Assembly: GCA_902782665.1 (NCBI GenBank)
Contig: CACZOA010000043.1
Coordinates: 1-56,151 of the forward strand
Direction: 5' to 3'
Length of the DNA: 56,151 nt
From: an uncultured Bacteroidales bacterium
GTDB taxonomy: Bacteria > Bacteroidota > Bacteroidia > Bacteroidales > Paludibacteraceae
Part shown: positions 1 through 8,602 of the stretch, piece by piece
Layout of the letters: each line of letters begins with the position of its first letter
Position numbering within the stretch: the first letter of the stretch is position 1
Made by a program: the position numbers and the translations under genes
Notes under the pieces: generated by a model
The model's database searches: none
Told to the model about the DNA's origin: nothing
Seen by the model: the letters and a program-made list of their open reading frames with translations, nothing else

Positions 1-1
1 G

Positions 2-442
2 ACTTGCGGTACAATCAATGTCACTGAGCACTTCAAGAATTGGGAGAAATTAGGTGTGAAGATGGGTGGAATCTACGACTGTAAGATCCTTTGTGAAGTA
101 GGTGGTGGTTCTGGTTCTATCGAATACACTTGCGCTAGTATGTCATGGAAGGGACAGAACAGTTCGCTTGGTGATTTGAGTTGCAGTGATCCAACTGATG
201 TCATTACTATAAACAATGAGTCAAAAGAATTTGCAATTGTGCCAAACCCAGCGTCTACTGAAATCTATATCATTAGCGATGGTGAGGTAGAAAATGTAAT
301 GATCTTCAACACTATTGGAGATGTTGTAGCAAGAGCCGACGAGTCTAGAGTAGACGTATCGTCTCTACCTACAGGAATTTACTTTGTGAAAGCAACTATC
401 GATGGAGAGTCGGTAGTCAAGAAATTGGTTGTGACAAAATAA
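2..442 (+). CDS. GH11 xylanase C-terminus with T9SS sorting domain (5' partial)
   Basis: The gene enters from the left edge; the frame is open from base 2, so the GTG at 56 is not a real start. The visible 146 residues hold the end of a GH11 xylanase domain, including the segment CEVGGGSGSIEYT whose Glu aligns with the GH11 acid/base. A short linker follows, then a ~70-residue type A T9SS C-terminal domain (PNPASTEIYI... to a Lys-rich end). Expected role: endo-xylanase exported through the outer membrane and anchored at the surface. Protein and DNA are almost identical to the end of the next gene, including the terminator, so the two are recent tandem duplicates. The number of upstream domains cannot be seen. 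Confidence 0.9.
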   Translation, partial: TCGTINVTEHFKNWEKLGVKMGGIYDCKILCEVGGGSGSIEYTCASMSWKGQNSSLGDLSCSDPTDVITINNESKEFAIVPNPASTEIYIISDGEVENVMIFNTIGDVVARADESRVDVSSLPTGIYFVKATIDGESVVKKLVVTK

Positions 443-467
443 GTGATAAAACCATTTCCTTAAAAGA

Positions 468-500
468 AAGAGCCGGAAGCAATGCTTTCGGCTCTTTTTT
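468..500 (+). terminator. Rho-independent terminator of the upstream xylanase gene
   Basis: An 11-bp stem (GAGCCGGAAGC / GCTTTCGGCTC, loop AAT) is followed by a T-run. The same hairpin recurs after the next gene. Confidence 0.85.
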
Positions 501-706
501 ATTGGCGGTATTAGTTCTGATTTATCTTCGATTGCGACGGGAGACAAGGTTTTAACTTTATGGGATGAGGATCCATAACAGCCAATATTTAATTAAAAAT
601 CAACTAAATTTCCATAAAGAAGTTCAAACAGAATGTTTTTTGTCCCAAAAGTAAAAAACCGTTATGCATTGCCCGTTTTTTCATACTCCAAAAAAAATTG
701 TTTCTC

Positions 707-714
707 TATTTTTG
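707..714 (+). promoter_or_regulatory. Bacteroidetes -7 box upstream of the multidomain xylanase
   Basis: TATTTTTG matches the TAnnTTTG -7 consensus, 32 bases before the ATG at 747. No clean TTTG -33 element is visible; only a T-run lies near 676-681. The rest of 501-706 is AT-rich with nothing recognised. Confidence 0.5.
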
Positions 715-746
715 TTATGCCTTAAAAATAAATTAATGCTTTTATC

Positions 747-3700
747 ATGAAAAAACACATTATCACTACCTTGTTTACGACTGTAATCAGTTGTACAACA
801 GCATTCGCCCAAACGGATGGCGAAATTGGTGTCAACGGTGATGAAGGTGCATCATCTAGTTCTATTTTTAGTTATCCAAAGGAGGCTGACATAGATTATG
901 TGGGCGACGGTCTTATCGGCCACAAACTTGATATCTATTATCCTGACGATGGCAAGGAGACTCACAATGTGATCATCCATATATATGGAAGTGCCTGGAG
1001 AAGCGACAACAGTAAAGGTTCAGCAGATCTAGGAACAGTTGGACTGGCTGCATTAAAGGCCGGATATATATTCGTCACTCCAAACCATAGATCTCTCAAT
1101 GATGCGTTGTGGCCAGCCCAGATCAACGACATCAAAGCAGTTGTCCGCTATCTACGTGGAAACAAGGAGGCTCTTAAGATTGACGATTCTTTCATCGCCA
1201 TCTCCGGATACTCTTCAGGAGGTCACTTGGCTTCTATGATGGGTGTCACTAACGACGAAAAAGTGGTGTATGTTGGCAAAGAGTCGATTAATATCGAAGG
1301 TACCCTTGGAAATTTCAGAAACGAAAGCAGTAGAGTCGACGCTGTATGCGACTGGTCAGGACCTGTCGACAGCAGAGACAAAACATGCGGAAATCCTATC
1401 AACATATCTCCAGAAAACGAGATACTAGGCGGTTGTACACCTGAGGAGTGTCCTGACCAACACGCATCTCTCGCTGCCACCACATATCTTGATGCCAAAG
1501 ATGTGCCTCACATGATCTGTCATGGCACAAACGACAACATCGTTCCCGTCTGCGAGGCAGAGAAATATAGGGACAACCTTATAAAAGCAGGCGTCTATGT
1601 TGAGTGGTACAACTCAGATTATGGTCACGAGGTGATCGAAGACTACACAGACGAGATGATCAGTTTCTTCAACAAAGTCCGTTCAGGAGAGGTTGAACAA
1701 GGTAGCGAAGGAGAAGGTTCTTCTTCAGACTGTTTCGATCCATGTTCATACACAACAGCTTATTCTGACGGATCTATCATCGCAGACAACGCTGTAAAGG
1801 ATCTTGAAAATGGCTATAATGTAGAATTGTGGAGAGAGACATATACAGGTAGCATGACTGTGTTCGGAGGCAAAGCTGACTGTGCTTTCAAGGCAAGTTG
1901 GGACAACTCAGGAGACTTTTTGGCCCGTGTAGGTTATTACGATGGAAAGGCATCAAAGGAATATACTGATTTAGGTGAGATCTATGCCGTCTACAACTAT
2001 TCTAAGAAAGGAGACGGTGGAGGAAAATATTCTTACATCGGTGTTTACGGCTGGACCCAGAATCCAACAATCGAATACTATATTGTGGACGATTCCTTCA
2101 CACCTGATGGAGATGGCATGTTCTGGGATACAGAGACTAAAGGAACATACAAAGTTGACGGTGTAGAATATACATTGAAGGTAGGAATAAGAAACAATTA
2201 CCCATCCATTCTTGGAAACACAAGTTTCAAACAAGTGTTCGCTGTCCGCTCCTCATATCAGACTTGCGGTTCTATCAACGTGACTGAGCATTTCAAGAAT
2301 TGGGAAAAGCTCGGCATCAAGATGGGCAACATCTACGACTGTAAGATACATTGTGAAGTTGGCGGAGGCACTGGATCTATCGAATACACTTGTGCGAGTA
2401 TGTCTTGGAAGGGTCAGAATAGCTCTTTCGGCAAACTGAATTGTAACAGCAGTGAGGAGCCAGGCATCGATGACCCAGGTGTAGAAGAGCCAGGCATTGA
2501 GGTCCCTATTATTGAGGAACCTGGTATAGAAGAGCCAGGCACTCCTTCTGATTGCGTCGAGCCAAGCACATACACGACAAAATATTCTGGCGGAACGACC
2601 ATCACTAGCAACGGTCTTAGAGATATTGGCAATGGTTATAATGTTGAATTCTGGCATGAAATAAATAAGGGAGGCATGACTGTGTTCGGAGACGGTGCCG
2701 ACTGTGCTTTCAAAGCTAATTGGGAGAATTCCGGCGACTTCTTGGTTCAAGTAGGTTACTATGATGGATCAGCCACTAAGGAATACACTGATTTAGGCGA
2801 AATCCATGCCGTCTACAACTACTCTAAGACAGGCACAGGCGGTGGAACCTATTCTTATATCGGCATTTATGGATGGACTAAGAATCCTTTGATTGAATAC
2901 TATATTGTGGACGACACTTTCACTCCTGACAGCGACAAATTGTTCTATGGCACGGAAGAAATAGGAACATACACAGTTGATGGAGTAATGTACACATTGA
3001 GAGTAGGCTCAAGGGTCAATGCTCCATGTATTGAAGGAACCGCCAATTTCAAACAGATATTTGCTGTCCGCTCTTCTTATCAGACTTGCGGAAAGATCAA
3101 CGTGAGTGAGCATTTCATGAATTGGGAAAAGCTCGGTGTCAAGATGGGAGGCCTCTACTCATGTAAATTCCTATGTGAAGTAGGTGGAGGTACTGGTTCG
3201 ATCGAATACACTTGCGCTAGTATGTCTTGGAAGGGTCACAACAGTTCACTCGGCGAGTTGGATTGTAGCAGCAGTGAGGAGCCAGATATAGTACCTTCTG
3301 ATTGCGTCGACCCAAGCACATACACGACAAAATATTCTGGCGGAACGACCATCACTAGCAACTGTATACGTACTATCGGAAACGGTTACGTCGTTGAAAC
3401 GTGGAGTGAAGTAAATAATGGAAGCGTGACAGTATTCGGAGACAAAGCAGACTGTGCTTTCAAAGCTAATTGGGATAATTCTGGAGACTTCTTGGTTCAA
3501 GTTGGCTACTATGACGGACCAGCCACTAAGAAATACACTGACTTAGGTGAAATATATGCCGTCTACAACTACTCTAAGGCTGGCAATGGTGGAGGAACTT
3601 ATTCTTACATCGGCGTCTACGGATGGACAAAGAATCCTTTGATTGAGTATTATATTGTAGACGACTCTTTCACTCCTGACGGAAGTGGCATGTTCTATGG

Positions 3701-5051
3701 CGCAGAAGAAATAGGAACATACACGGTTGATGGAGTAAAGTATACATTGATGGAAGGTCAAAGAATCGCTGCTCCTTGTATTATAGGATCTGCTGATTTC
3801 AAACAGATATTTGCTGTTCGATCTTCTTATCAGACTTGCGGAAAGATTAACGTGACTGAGCATTTCATGAATTGGGAAAAACTCGGTGTCAAGTTGGGAG
3901 GTCTATACTCATGTAAAATCCAATGTGAAGTGGGTGGAGGTACAGGATCTATCGAATATACTTGCGCAAGTATGTCTTGGGATGGACAGAACAGTTCACT
4001 TGGAATATTGAATTGTAGCAGTGCCGTCGAGGAAGAAGAAGAGGAAGAGGCAGAAAGCGATTCCATTAACATCAACCCATGCTCATACACAACAAATTAT
4101 TCTGGCGGAACGGCCATCACTAGCAACTGTCTGAAGGATGTTGGCAATGGTTACCACGCAGAGATGTGGGGAGAAAGAAACAATGGAAGCATGACACTGT
4201 TCGGAGGAGAAGCAGGTTGTGCATTCAAGGCTAATTGGGACGACACAGGTGACTTCTTGGCTCGCGTAGGTTATTACGACGCGAAGGCATCCAAGAAATA
4301 TACAGATTTAGGTGAGATATACGCCATCTACAACTACATTAAGAGTGGCGACGGTGGAGGAAGTTATTCATACATCGGCGTCTACGGATGGACCAAGAAT
4401 CCTATGATTGAGTACTATATTGTGGACGATACTTTCACTCCTGACAGTGAAGATTTGTTCTGGGGTGCCAATAAAATAGGAACATACAAAGTTGATGGTG
4501 TGGAATATACATTGATGGTAGGACAAAGAATCAACGCTCCTTGTATCGAAGGATCCGCTAGTTTCAAACAGATCTTCGCAGTACGTTCTTCTTATCAGAC
4601 ATGTGGCATAATCAACGTGAGTGAACACTTCAGAAATTGGGAAGAGCTCGGTGTCAAGATGGGTTACATCTACGACTGCAAACTACTATGTGAAGTAGGA
4701 GGAGGCACAGGATCTATCGAATACACTTGTGCTAGTATGTCTTGGAAAGGAAAGAAATTCACGCTTGGCAGTTTGAGAGACGGAGAAGGAGACGACACTC
4801 AAATAACAAGTGCAGCTACATACAGCGACACGAAGGAATTCACAATTATGCCAAACCCAGCGTCTACAGAAATCTATATCATCAGCGAAGGTGAGGTAGA
4901 GAATGTAATGATCTTCAACGCTATTGGAGATGAGGTAGCAAGAGCCGACGAATCTAAAGTAGACGTATCGTCACTACCTACAGGCATCTACTTTGTGAAA
5001 GCAACTATCGATGGAGAGTCGGTTGTGAAGAAATTGGTTGTGACAAAATAA
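747..5051 (+). CDS. Multidomain xylan-degrading enzyme: esterase + four GH11 xylanase domains + T9SS sorting domain
   Basis: The protein has 1434 residues. A signal peptide (about 1-21) precedes an alpha/beta-hydrolase esterase (about 45-315) with nucleophile motif GYSSGGH, Asp in HGTNDN and a C-terminal GHE; it resembles the BD-FAE acetyl-xylan/feruloyl esterase group. Four GH11 domains follow, starting near 327, 601, 851 and 1112. Each keeps the YGWT-x-NP-x-IEYYIV segment with the nucleophile Glu (443, 717, 967, 1222) and the CEVGGG acid/base Glu (for example 537 and 1316). Linkers are acidic: EEPGI-type repeats (about 570-600) and a poly-Glu run before domain 4. Residues ~1362-1434 are a type A T9SS tail. 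Expected role: secreted cleavage and de-esterification of xylan. Bacterial GH11 enzymes normally carry one or two catalytic domains, so four is unusual. Confidence 0.93.
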   Translation: MKKHIITTLFTTVISCTTAFAQTDGEIGVNGDEGASSSSIFSYPKEADIDYVGDGLIGHKLDIYYPDDGKETHNVIIHIYGSAWRSDNSKGSADLGTVGLAALKAGYIFVTPNHRSLNDALWPAQINDIKAVVRYLRGNKEALKIDDSFIAISGYSSGGHLASMMGVTNDEKVVYVGKESINIEGTLGNFRNESSRVDAVCDWSGPVDSRDKTCGNPINISPENEILGGCTPEECPDQHASLAATTYLDAKDVPHMICHGTNDNIVPVCEAEKYRDNLIKAGVYVEWYNSDYGHEVIEDYTDEMISFFNKVRSGEVEQGSEGEGSSSDCFDPCSYTTAYSDGSIIADNAVKDLENGYNVELWRETYTGSMTVFGGKADCAFKASWDNSGDFLARVGYYDGKASKEYTDLGEIYAVYNYSKKGDGGGKYSYIGVYGWTQNPTIEYYIVDDSFTPDGDGMFWDTETKGTYKVDGVEYTLKVGIRNNYPSILGNTSFKQVFAVRSSYQTCGSINVTEHFKNWEKLGIKMGNIYDCKIHCEVGGGTGSIEYTCASMSWKGQNSSFGKLNCNSSEEPGIDDPGVEEPGIEVPIIEEPGIEEPGTPSDCVEPSTYTTKYSGGTTITSNGLRDIGNGYNVEFWHEINKGGMTVFGDGADCAFKANWENSGDFLVQVGYYDGSATKEYTDLGEIHAVYNYSKTGTGGGTYSYIGIYGWTKNPLIEYYIVDDTFTPDSDKLFYGTEEIGTYTVDGVMYTLRVGSRVNAPCIEGTANFKQIFAVRSSYQTCGKINVSEHFMNWEKLGVKMGGLYSCKFLCEVGGGTGSIEYTCASMSWKGHNSSLGELDCSSSEEPDIVPSDCVDPSTYTTKYSGGTTITSNCIRTIGNGYVVETWSEVNNGSVTVFGDKADCAFKANWDNSGDFLVQVGYYDGPATKKYTDLGEIYAVYNYSKAGNGGGTYSYIGVYGWTKNPLIEYYIVDDSFTPDGSGMFYGAEEIGTYTVDGVKYTLMEGQRIAAPCIIGSADFKQIFAVRSSYQTCGKINVTEHFMNWEKLGVKLGGLYSCKIQCEVGGGTGSIEYTCASMSWDGQNSSLGILNCSSAVEEEEEEEAESDSININPCSYTTNYSGGTAITSNCLKDVGNGYHAEMWGERNNGSMTLFGGEAGCAFKANWDDTGDFLARVGYYDAKASKKYTDLGEIYAIYNYIKSGDGGGSYSYIGVYGWTKNPMIEYYIVDDTFTPDSEDLFWGANKIGTYKVDGVEYTLMVGQRINAPCIEGSASFKQIFAVRSSYQTCGIINVSEHFRNWEELGVKMGYIYDCKLLCEVGGGTGSIEYTCASMSWKGKKFTLGSLRDGEGDDTQITSAATYSDTKEFTIMPNPASTEIYIISEGEVENVMIFNAIGDEVARADESKVDVSSLPTGIYFVKATIDGESVVKKLVVTK

Positions 5052-5081
5052 GTGATAAAATTCATTCATTTTCCTAAAGGA

Positions 5082-5117
5082 AAGAGCCGGAAGCAATGCT
5101 TTCGGCTCTTTTTTTTT
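5082..5117 (+). terminator. Rho-independent terminator of the multidomain xylanase
   Basis: It has the same GAGCCGGAAGC/GCTTTCGGCTC stem and AAT loop as the hairpin at 468-500, followed by nine Ts. It belongs to the duplicated 3' segment. Confidence 0.87.
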
Positions 5118-5136
5118 CAAAAAAGAAATTAATGAG

Positions 5137-5144
5137 TAAATTTG
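5137..5144 (+). promoter_or_regulatory. -7 promoter box for the ammonia-lyase gene
   Basis: TAAATTTG fits TAnnTTTG and lies 16 bases before the ATG at 5161, implying a very short leader. A degraded -33 (TTTC at 5115-5118) has 18-bp spacing. Confidence 0.55.
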
Positions 5145-5160
5145 CATTTGTTTACAACAA

Positions 5161-6690
5161 ATGGAAATGGGAAAAATCGACTATATCTCTTTAAATGACA
5201 TTGAGAATATCCTCTACAAAGGTGAGCAACTTTCGTTCGCTTCCAACGTATGGGACAGAATAAACAGAAGCCACGACTTCTTGAAATCTTTCTCCGTAGA
5301 CAGAATCATATACGGAATAAACACTGGTTTCGGTCCTATGGCCCAATGGCGTATCTCAGACGAAGACCGTGAGGCTCTACAATACAACATCATCCGCAGC
5401 CACTCAACTGGTGCAGGTGAACCTTTGCCTGACGTCTATGTGAAAGCTGCCATGATCGCTCGCGTCGGCACATTCACACAGGGAAAGAGCGGAATTCACA
5501 AGAGTATTGTCGAACTTCTTATCAATTTCATCAACAAAGGCATCACACCATTCATTCCTGAACACGGAAGTGTAGGAGCCAGCGGTGACCTTGTTCAGCT
5601 CGCTCATCTTGCCCTCACAATGATTGGAGAAGGTGAGGTGTTCTACAAAGGAGAGAAACGTCCCGCAGGCGAAGTCATGAAAGAGTGCGGACTTGAGCCT
5701 ATCAAGATGTTTATACGTGAAGGATTGTCGCTTACAAACGGCACTTCATTCATGACAGGTATCGGCTTAGTCAACCTTATAAACGCAAAAAAACTTCTAC
5801 GTTTCGCCACAATCGCAAGCGTGATGATGAATGAGATCGCAAGTTCTTACGACGATTTCATGTCGGAGCCGATAAATGCAGTCCGTCGTCAACGTGGACA
5901 AGGCATCATCGCTGAGCAGATGCGTGAGATCGCGAAAGGAAGCAAATGTATGCTCGACAGAAAAAGCGAGATGTACGACAAGAAACACACAGAAAATGTG
6001 TTCACCCATAAAGTGCAGCCTTACTATTCGCTAAGATGCATTCCGCAGATTCTTGGACCTGTATTGGAGACGGTGGAGAATGTGGAGAGAGTGCTTATCA
6101 ACGAAGTCAACTCTGCTTGCGACAACCCAATCGTCGACCCAGAGACTGAAGAGGTTTACCACGGTGGTAATTTCCATGGCGACTATGTATCTTTCGAGAT
6201 GGACAAACTAAAAATCGCCGTCACAAAGATGACGATGCTGTGCGAGCGTCAGATGAACTACCTGTTCCACGACAGAATCAACGGCATTCTTCCTCCATTC
6301 GTGAATCTTGGCAAACTTGGTTTGAACTATGGTCTGCAGGCATCTCAGTTTACAGCCTGCTCTACTACAGCAGAATGTCAGACACTATCCAACCCAATGT
6401 ACGTGCATTCGATTCCTAACAACAATGATAATCAAGATATTGTGTCGATGGGAACGAATTCAGCTTTGATTGCAAGACGAGTGATAGACAACTCATTCCA
6501 AGTGATCGCGATCCACTTCATGGCAATCGTGCAAGCTGTGGATGCACTCGGATACGCAGACAAGTTGTCGCCGCTGACAAACCGCGTCTACAAAGACATC
6601 AGAGCCTTTTTCCCACGCTTCGAGGACGACACTCCTAAATATAAAGATATTGAAAAGATGATAATTTTCTTGAAAGAGCAAAGTTATTAA
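5161..6690 (+). CDS. Aromatic amino-acid ammonia-lyase, tyrosine-ammonia-lyase-like (HAL/PAL/TAL family)
   Basis: The 509-residue length is typical of the MIO-dependent lyase family. The MIO cofactor is formed from Ala140-Ser141-Gly142 in GSVGASGDL. The N-terminal YGINTGFGPMAQ loop and the C-terminal SIPNNNDNQDIVSMG segment are conserved. From memory the whole chain follows the flexirubin-associated tyrosine ammonia-lyases of Bacteroidetes (Flavobacterium type). The segment that in HutH reads SENKxLxHPAS here reads AECQTLSNP, arguing against histidine degradation. No hut genes and no aryl-polyene or flexirubin genes lie nearby, so it is an orphan with its own promoter. Likely reaction: tyrosine to p-coumarate plus ammonia; His or Phe as substrate cannot be excluded. 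Confidence 0.85.
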   Translation: MEMGKIDYISLNDIENILYKGEQLSFASNVWDRINRSHDFLKSFSVDRIIYGINTGFGPMAQWRISDEDREALQYNIIRSHSTGAGEPLPDVYVKAAMIARVGTFTQGKSGIHKSIVELLINFINKGITPFIPEHGSVGASGDLVQLAHLALTMIGEGEVFYKGEKRPAGEVMKECGLEPIKMFIREGLSLTNGTSFMTGIGLVNLINAKKLLRFATIASVMMNEIASSYDDFMSEPINAVRRQRGQGIIAEQMREIAKGSKCMLDRKSEMYDKKHTENVFTHKVQPYYSLRCIPQILGPVLETVENVERVLINEVNSACDNPIVDPETEEVYHGGNFHGDYVSFEMDKLKIAVTKMTMLCERQMNYLFHDRINGILPPFVNLGKLGLNYGLQASQFTACSTTAECQTLSNPMYVHSIPNNNDNQDIVSMGTNSALIARRVIDNSFQVIAIHFMAIVQAVDALGYADKLSPLTNRVYKDIRAFFPRFEDDTPKYKDIEKMIIFLKEQSY

Positions 6691-6701
6691 CAATTATTGC
6701 A

Positions 6702-6709
6702 TATATTTG
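6702..6709 (+). promoter_or_regulatory. -7 promoter box of the outer-membrane protein gene
   Basis: TATATTTG fits TAnnTTTG. It overlaps the TTG at 6707, which therefore cannot be the translation start; the ATG at 6743 lies 33 bases downstream. Confidence 0.6.
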
Positions 6710-6742
6710 CAGAAACATTGTTTATCGGTAACGACACAAGAT

Positions 6743-7561
6743 ATGAAAAACACGTTTTTTATAGGTTTGGCACTTTCGCTTTTTGTATGCTTCAACGCAT
6801 CCGCAAAAAAGTCGAGTGATGCGAAAAAAGCAGAGACTACACAAAAAGCGCCTCTAGAAGAAGCTTTTGATGAAGCTACTGCAAAGGAAAGGAATCCAGA
6901 GTTGAAAAAAGAGGACTGTTTGTATGAACCTCGTGAAGTAATGATAGAAGCGCATGCAGGTTTGAACATGTCTGATTATTCATCAGACTATCATCAGACA
7001 GACTATAGATTTGGACCATTCATTGGTATTGGTGCGGATTTCCCGATCAAGAACATATTCTCTATAGCTCCAGAGCTTAACATAAGTGTGATTGGTGCAA
7101 AGGTAAACTATACCGACACAATAAGAGCTAAAGAGCGTTTGACATATCTAGAGATTCCTCTCTACGCAAGATGGCAGTTCACTCACAACCAGTCAAAACC
7201 GTTTGTGGCTATTGCACCAACAGTCGGAATCGGATTGGGTGGTAAAAGATGCTATGAGACTGACACTCGTCTGATGGATCAGTCAGAGCAGGAGAAAGTG
7301 CCTTTGTTCGCTCCAAACCAGGAGACAGAGGAGACTAACGCAATCTATAAGAAAGCAGACTTTGGATTCAAAATCAAAGCAGGTGTATATGTAAAGACAA
7401 AGTGGGCAGTAACAATTGGTTACCAGTTTGGTCTTGTAAACATCTGTAACAACAAATACTTCGATGAAATTATTCCGGGTTATTACAATGACAGAGTCAT
7501 CGTCAATGCCCCAAGCGTGAAGAACTCTAACATCTTTGCAGCTTACTCATACTACTGGTAA
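6743..7561 (+). CDS. Outer-membrane beta-barrel protein (porin-like, OMP_b-brl_2 type)
   Basis: The protein has 272 residues from the ATG at 6743, chosen because the promoter -7 box covers the upstream TTG and because a clean signal peptide (MKNTFFIGLALSLFVCFNASA) follows. After a charged Lys/Glu-rich spacer (about 25-65) the chain alternates in short beta-strands with glycine and aromatic residues (YRFGPFIGIGADF, EIPLYARWQF, VAIAPTVGIGLGG) and ends in AYSYYW, an aromatic terminus usual for BAM-inserted barrels. The family is a small ~8-strand barrel, common and functionally undefined in Bacteroidetes. The next gene begins 9 bases downstream, so the two are probably co-transcribed. Confidence 0.75.
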   Translation: MKNTFFIGLALSLFVCFNASAKKSSDAKKAETTQKAPLEEAFDEATAKERNPELKKEDCLYEPREVMIEAHAGLNMSDYSSDYHQTDYRFGPFIGIGADFPIKNIFSIAPELNISVIGAKVNYTDTIRAKERLTYLEIPLYARWQFTHNQSKPFVAIAPTVGIGLGGKRCYETDTRLMDQSEQEKVPLFAPNQETEETNAIYKKADFGFKIKAGVYVKTKWAVTIGYQFGLVNICNNKYFDEIIPGYYNDRVIVNAPSVKNSNIFAAYSYYW

Positions 7562-7570
7562 TAAAACAGC

Positions 7571-8278
7571 ATGACATTAAGGGTAGTCACATTACTCATA
7601 ATCAGTATATTAACATTGGAAAACTGTTTAGCCGAACAGTTTTCCAAATTCTTTGTTGACTTTTTTGTAGACACAAAGACGCAGGCTGATAAGGTGACAT
7701 ACCCGTATTTCCATAACGGAGACAGGACACTTGTCAAGAGTGGTTGGCAACCTATAAACCTAAAAAACAAGAACCGCATTGTGATTGTTTGTGTCGACTC
7801 ACTCGAATCCGTAACAAAAGAAGATGCCATCGACGTCACCATTACCAACGGAGCAAAATTGAGCGGTGTGAAACACACTTTCAGCAGACAAGGCCATACA
7901 TGGAAGCTCAACAACAGCCGTGGTGTTTCGTCAACAGAATACTCCGATAAAAGTTTCATGACTTTCATTGAAAGATTCTCCACCGACGTCGATTTCCAAA
8001 AGAAAAATATCATATTCCCATTGCCCGAGAAGACGGTGCAAATTTCAGCCGACGGAAAAGAGACACAGACTGGCAGCAAACTACATATGCCACGCACATG
8101 GGCACCTGTAGGATTCATAGGTCAGACAACACAGATATGCAGTTTCGTACAACCAGGAGAGGATGCCAACAACCGACGAATAGTGATATTCGAGAATGGC
8201 GAAAAAAGCCTCAGCTACAACTTCATCAACATCCGTAGCAACTGGTTTTTGATTGAGATTGAGAAATATACGAAGTAA
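7571..8278 (+). CDS. Secreted protein resembling DUF4348
   Basis: The protein has 235 residues with an N-terminal hydrophobic signal (about 1-21, ending in CLA). The core segment around residue 135 (FMTFIERFSTDVDFQKKNIIFPL) and the C-terminal WFLIEIEKY resemble DUF4348 proteins of Bacteroides as I remember them; function is unknown. It follows the outer-membrane protein gene by 9 bases and probably shares its promoter. Oddity: codons 16-26, within and just after the signal peptide, form a perfect 13-bp inverted repeat (7616-7647), which would fold the mRNA near its start. No terminator is obvious after it. Confidence 0.6.
   Translation: MTLRVVTLLIISILTLENCLAEQFSKFFVDFFVDTKTQADKVTYPYFHNGDRTLVKSGWQPINLKNKNRIVIVCVDSLESVTKEDAIDVTITNGAKLSGVKHTFSRQGHTWKLNNSRGVSSTEYSDKSFMTFIERFSTDVDFQKKNIIFPLPEKTVQISADGKETQTGSKLHMPRTWAPVGFIGQTTQICSFVQPGEDANNRRIVIFENGEKSLSYNFINIRSNWFLIEIEKYTK
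7616..7647 (+). repeat. Perfect 13-bp inverted repeat inside a coding region
   Basis: Arms TTGGAAAACTGTT and AACAGTTTTCCAA are separated by TAGCCG. The repeat spans codons for the end of the signal peptide of the DUF4348-like gene. No U-run follows, so it is not a standard terminator. Confidence 0.85.
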
Positions 8279-8315
8279 AAATCTTTGCTTCTATCCCATT
8301 TTGCAACTGATCTTC

Positions 8316-8375
8316 GAGGATTGTTAAGGTCGGAACGCCCTAACCACCTTCCCAAGTGCGAGCCGTAGACAGCAC
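8316..8375 (+). repeat. Dispersed ~60-bp repeat, copy A
   Basis: This segment (starting GAGGATTGTTAAGG, ending GCGAGCCGTAGACAGCAC) matches the reverse complement of 54683-54742 with about ten differences. Both copies can form a small hairpin around GGAACG. Both lie in gene-free DNA. Confidence 0.75.
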
Positions 8376-8444
8376 ATAGGAAACTCATTTTAATTGCGTG
8401 ATTTTTCACATATATCCACTAAAGGGGAATTCTCGTCATCATAA

Positions 8445-8532
8445 TATATCCGTCTACCGATATAAAACACCTAAAGGTGTATTTAGTGTGTTTTAAATTA
8501 TACGTATATGAATATTTATATCACGTAGTGAT
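8445..8532. repeat. Cluster of short palindromes
   Basis: Three inverted repeats lie in 90 bases: TATATC..GATATA (8445-8464), AAAACAC..GTGTTTT (about 8464-8494, with ACACCTAAAGGTGT nested inside) and ATCAC-GTA-GTGAT (8520-8532). No open frame covers them. The whole 8279-8896 interval is otherwise AT-rich and shows no gene. Confidence 0.55.
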
Positions 8533-8602
8533 TGCATATAGGTAGCCAAATAATTGTATCAATGATATCACATTTTCCCCATAGGGAAACAATCTATTTA
8601 TG

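Noticed and set aside
2253-2750. Long antisense frames inside the xylanase gene
   Set aside because: They recur at equivalent positions in each GH11 repeat and give no recognisable protein, so they are by-products of codon bias in the repeated DNA.
5161-6690. Histidine ammonia-lyase HutH
   Set aside because: The HutH SENKxLxHPAS-type segment is replaced by AECQTLSNP, and there are no hutU, hutI or formimidoyl genes nearby.
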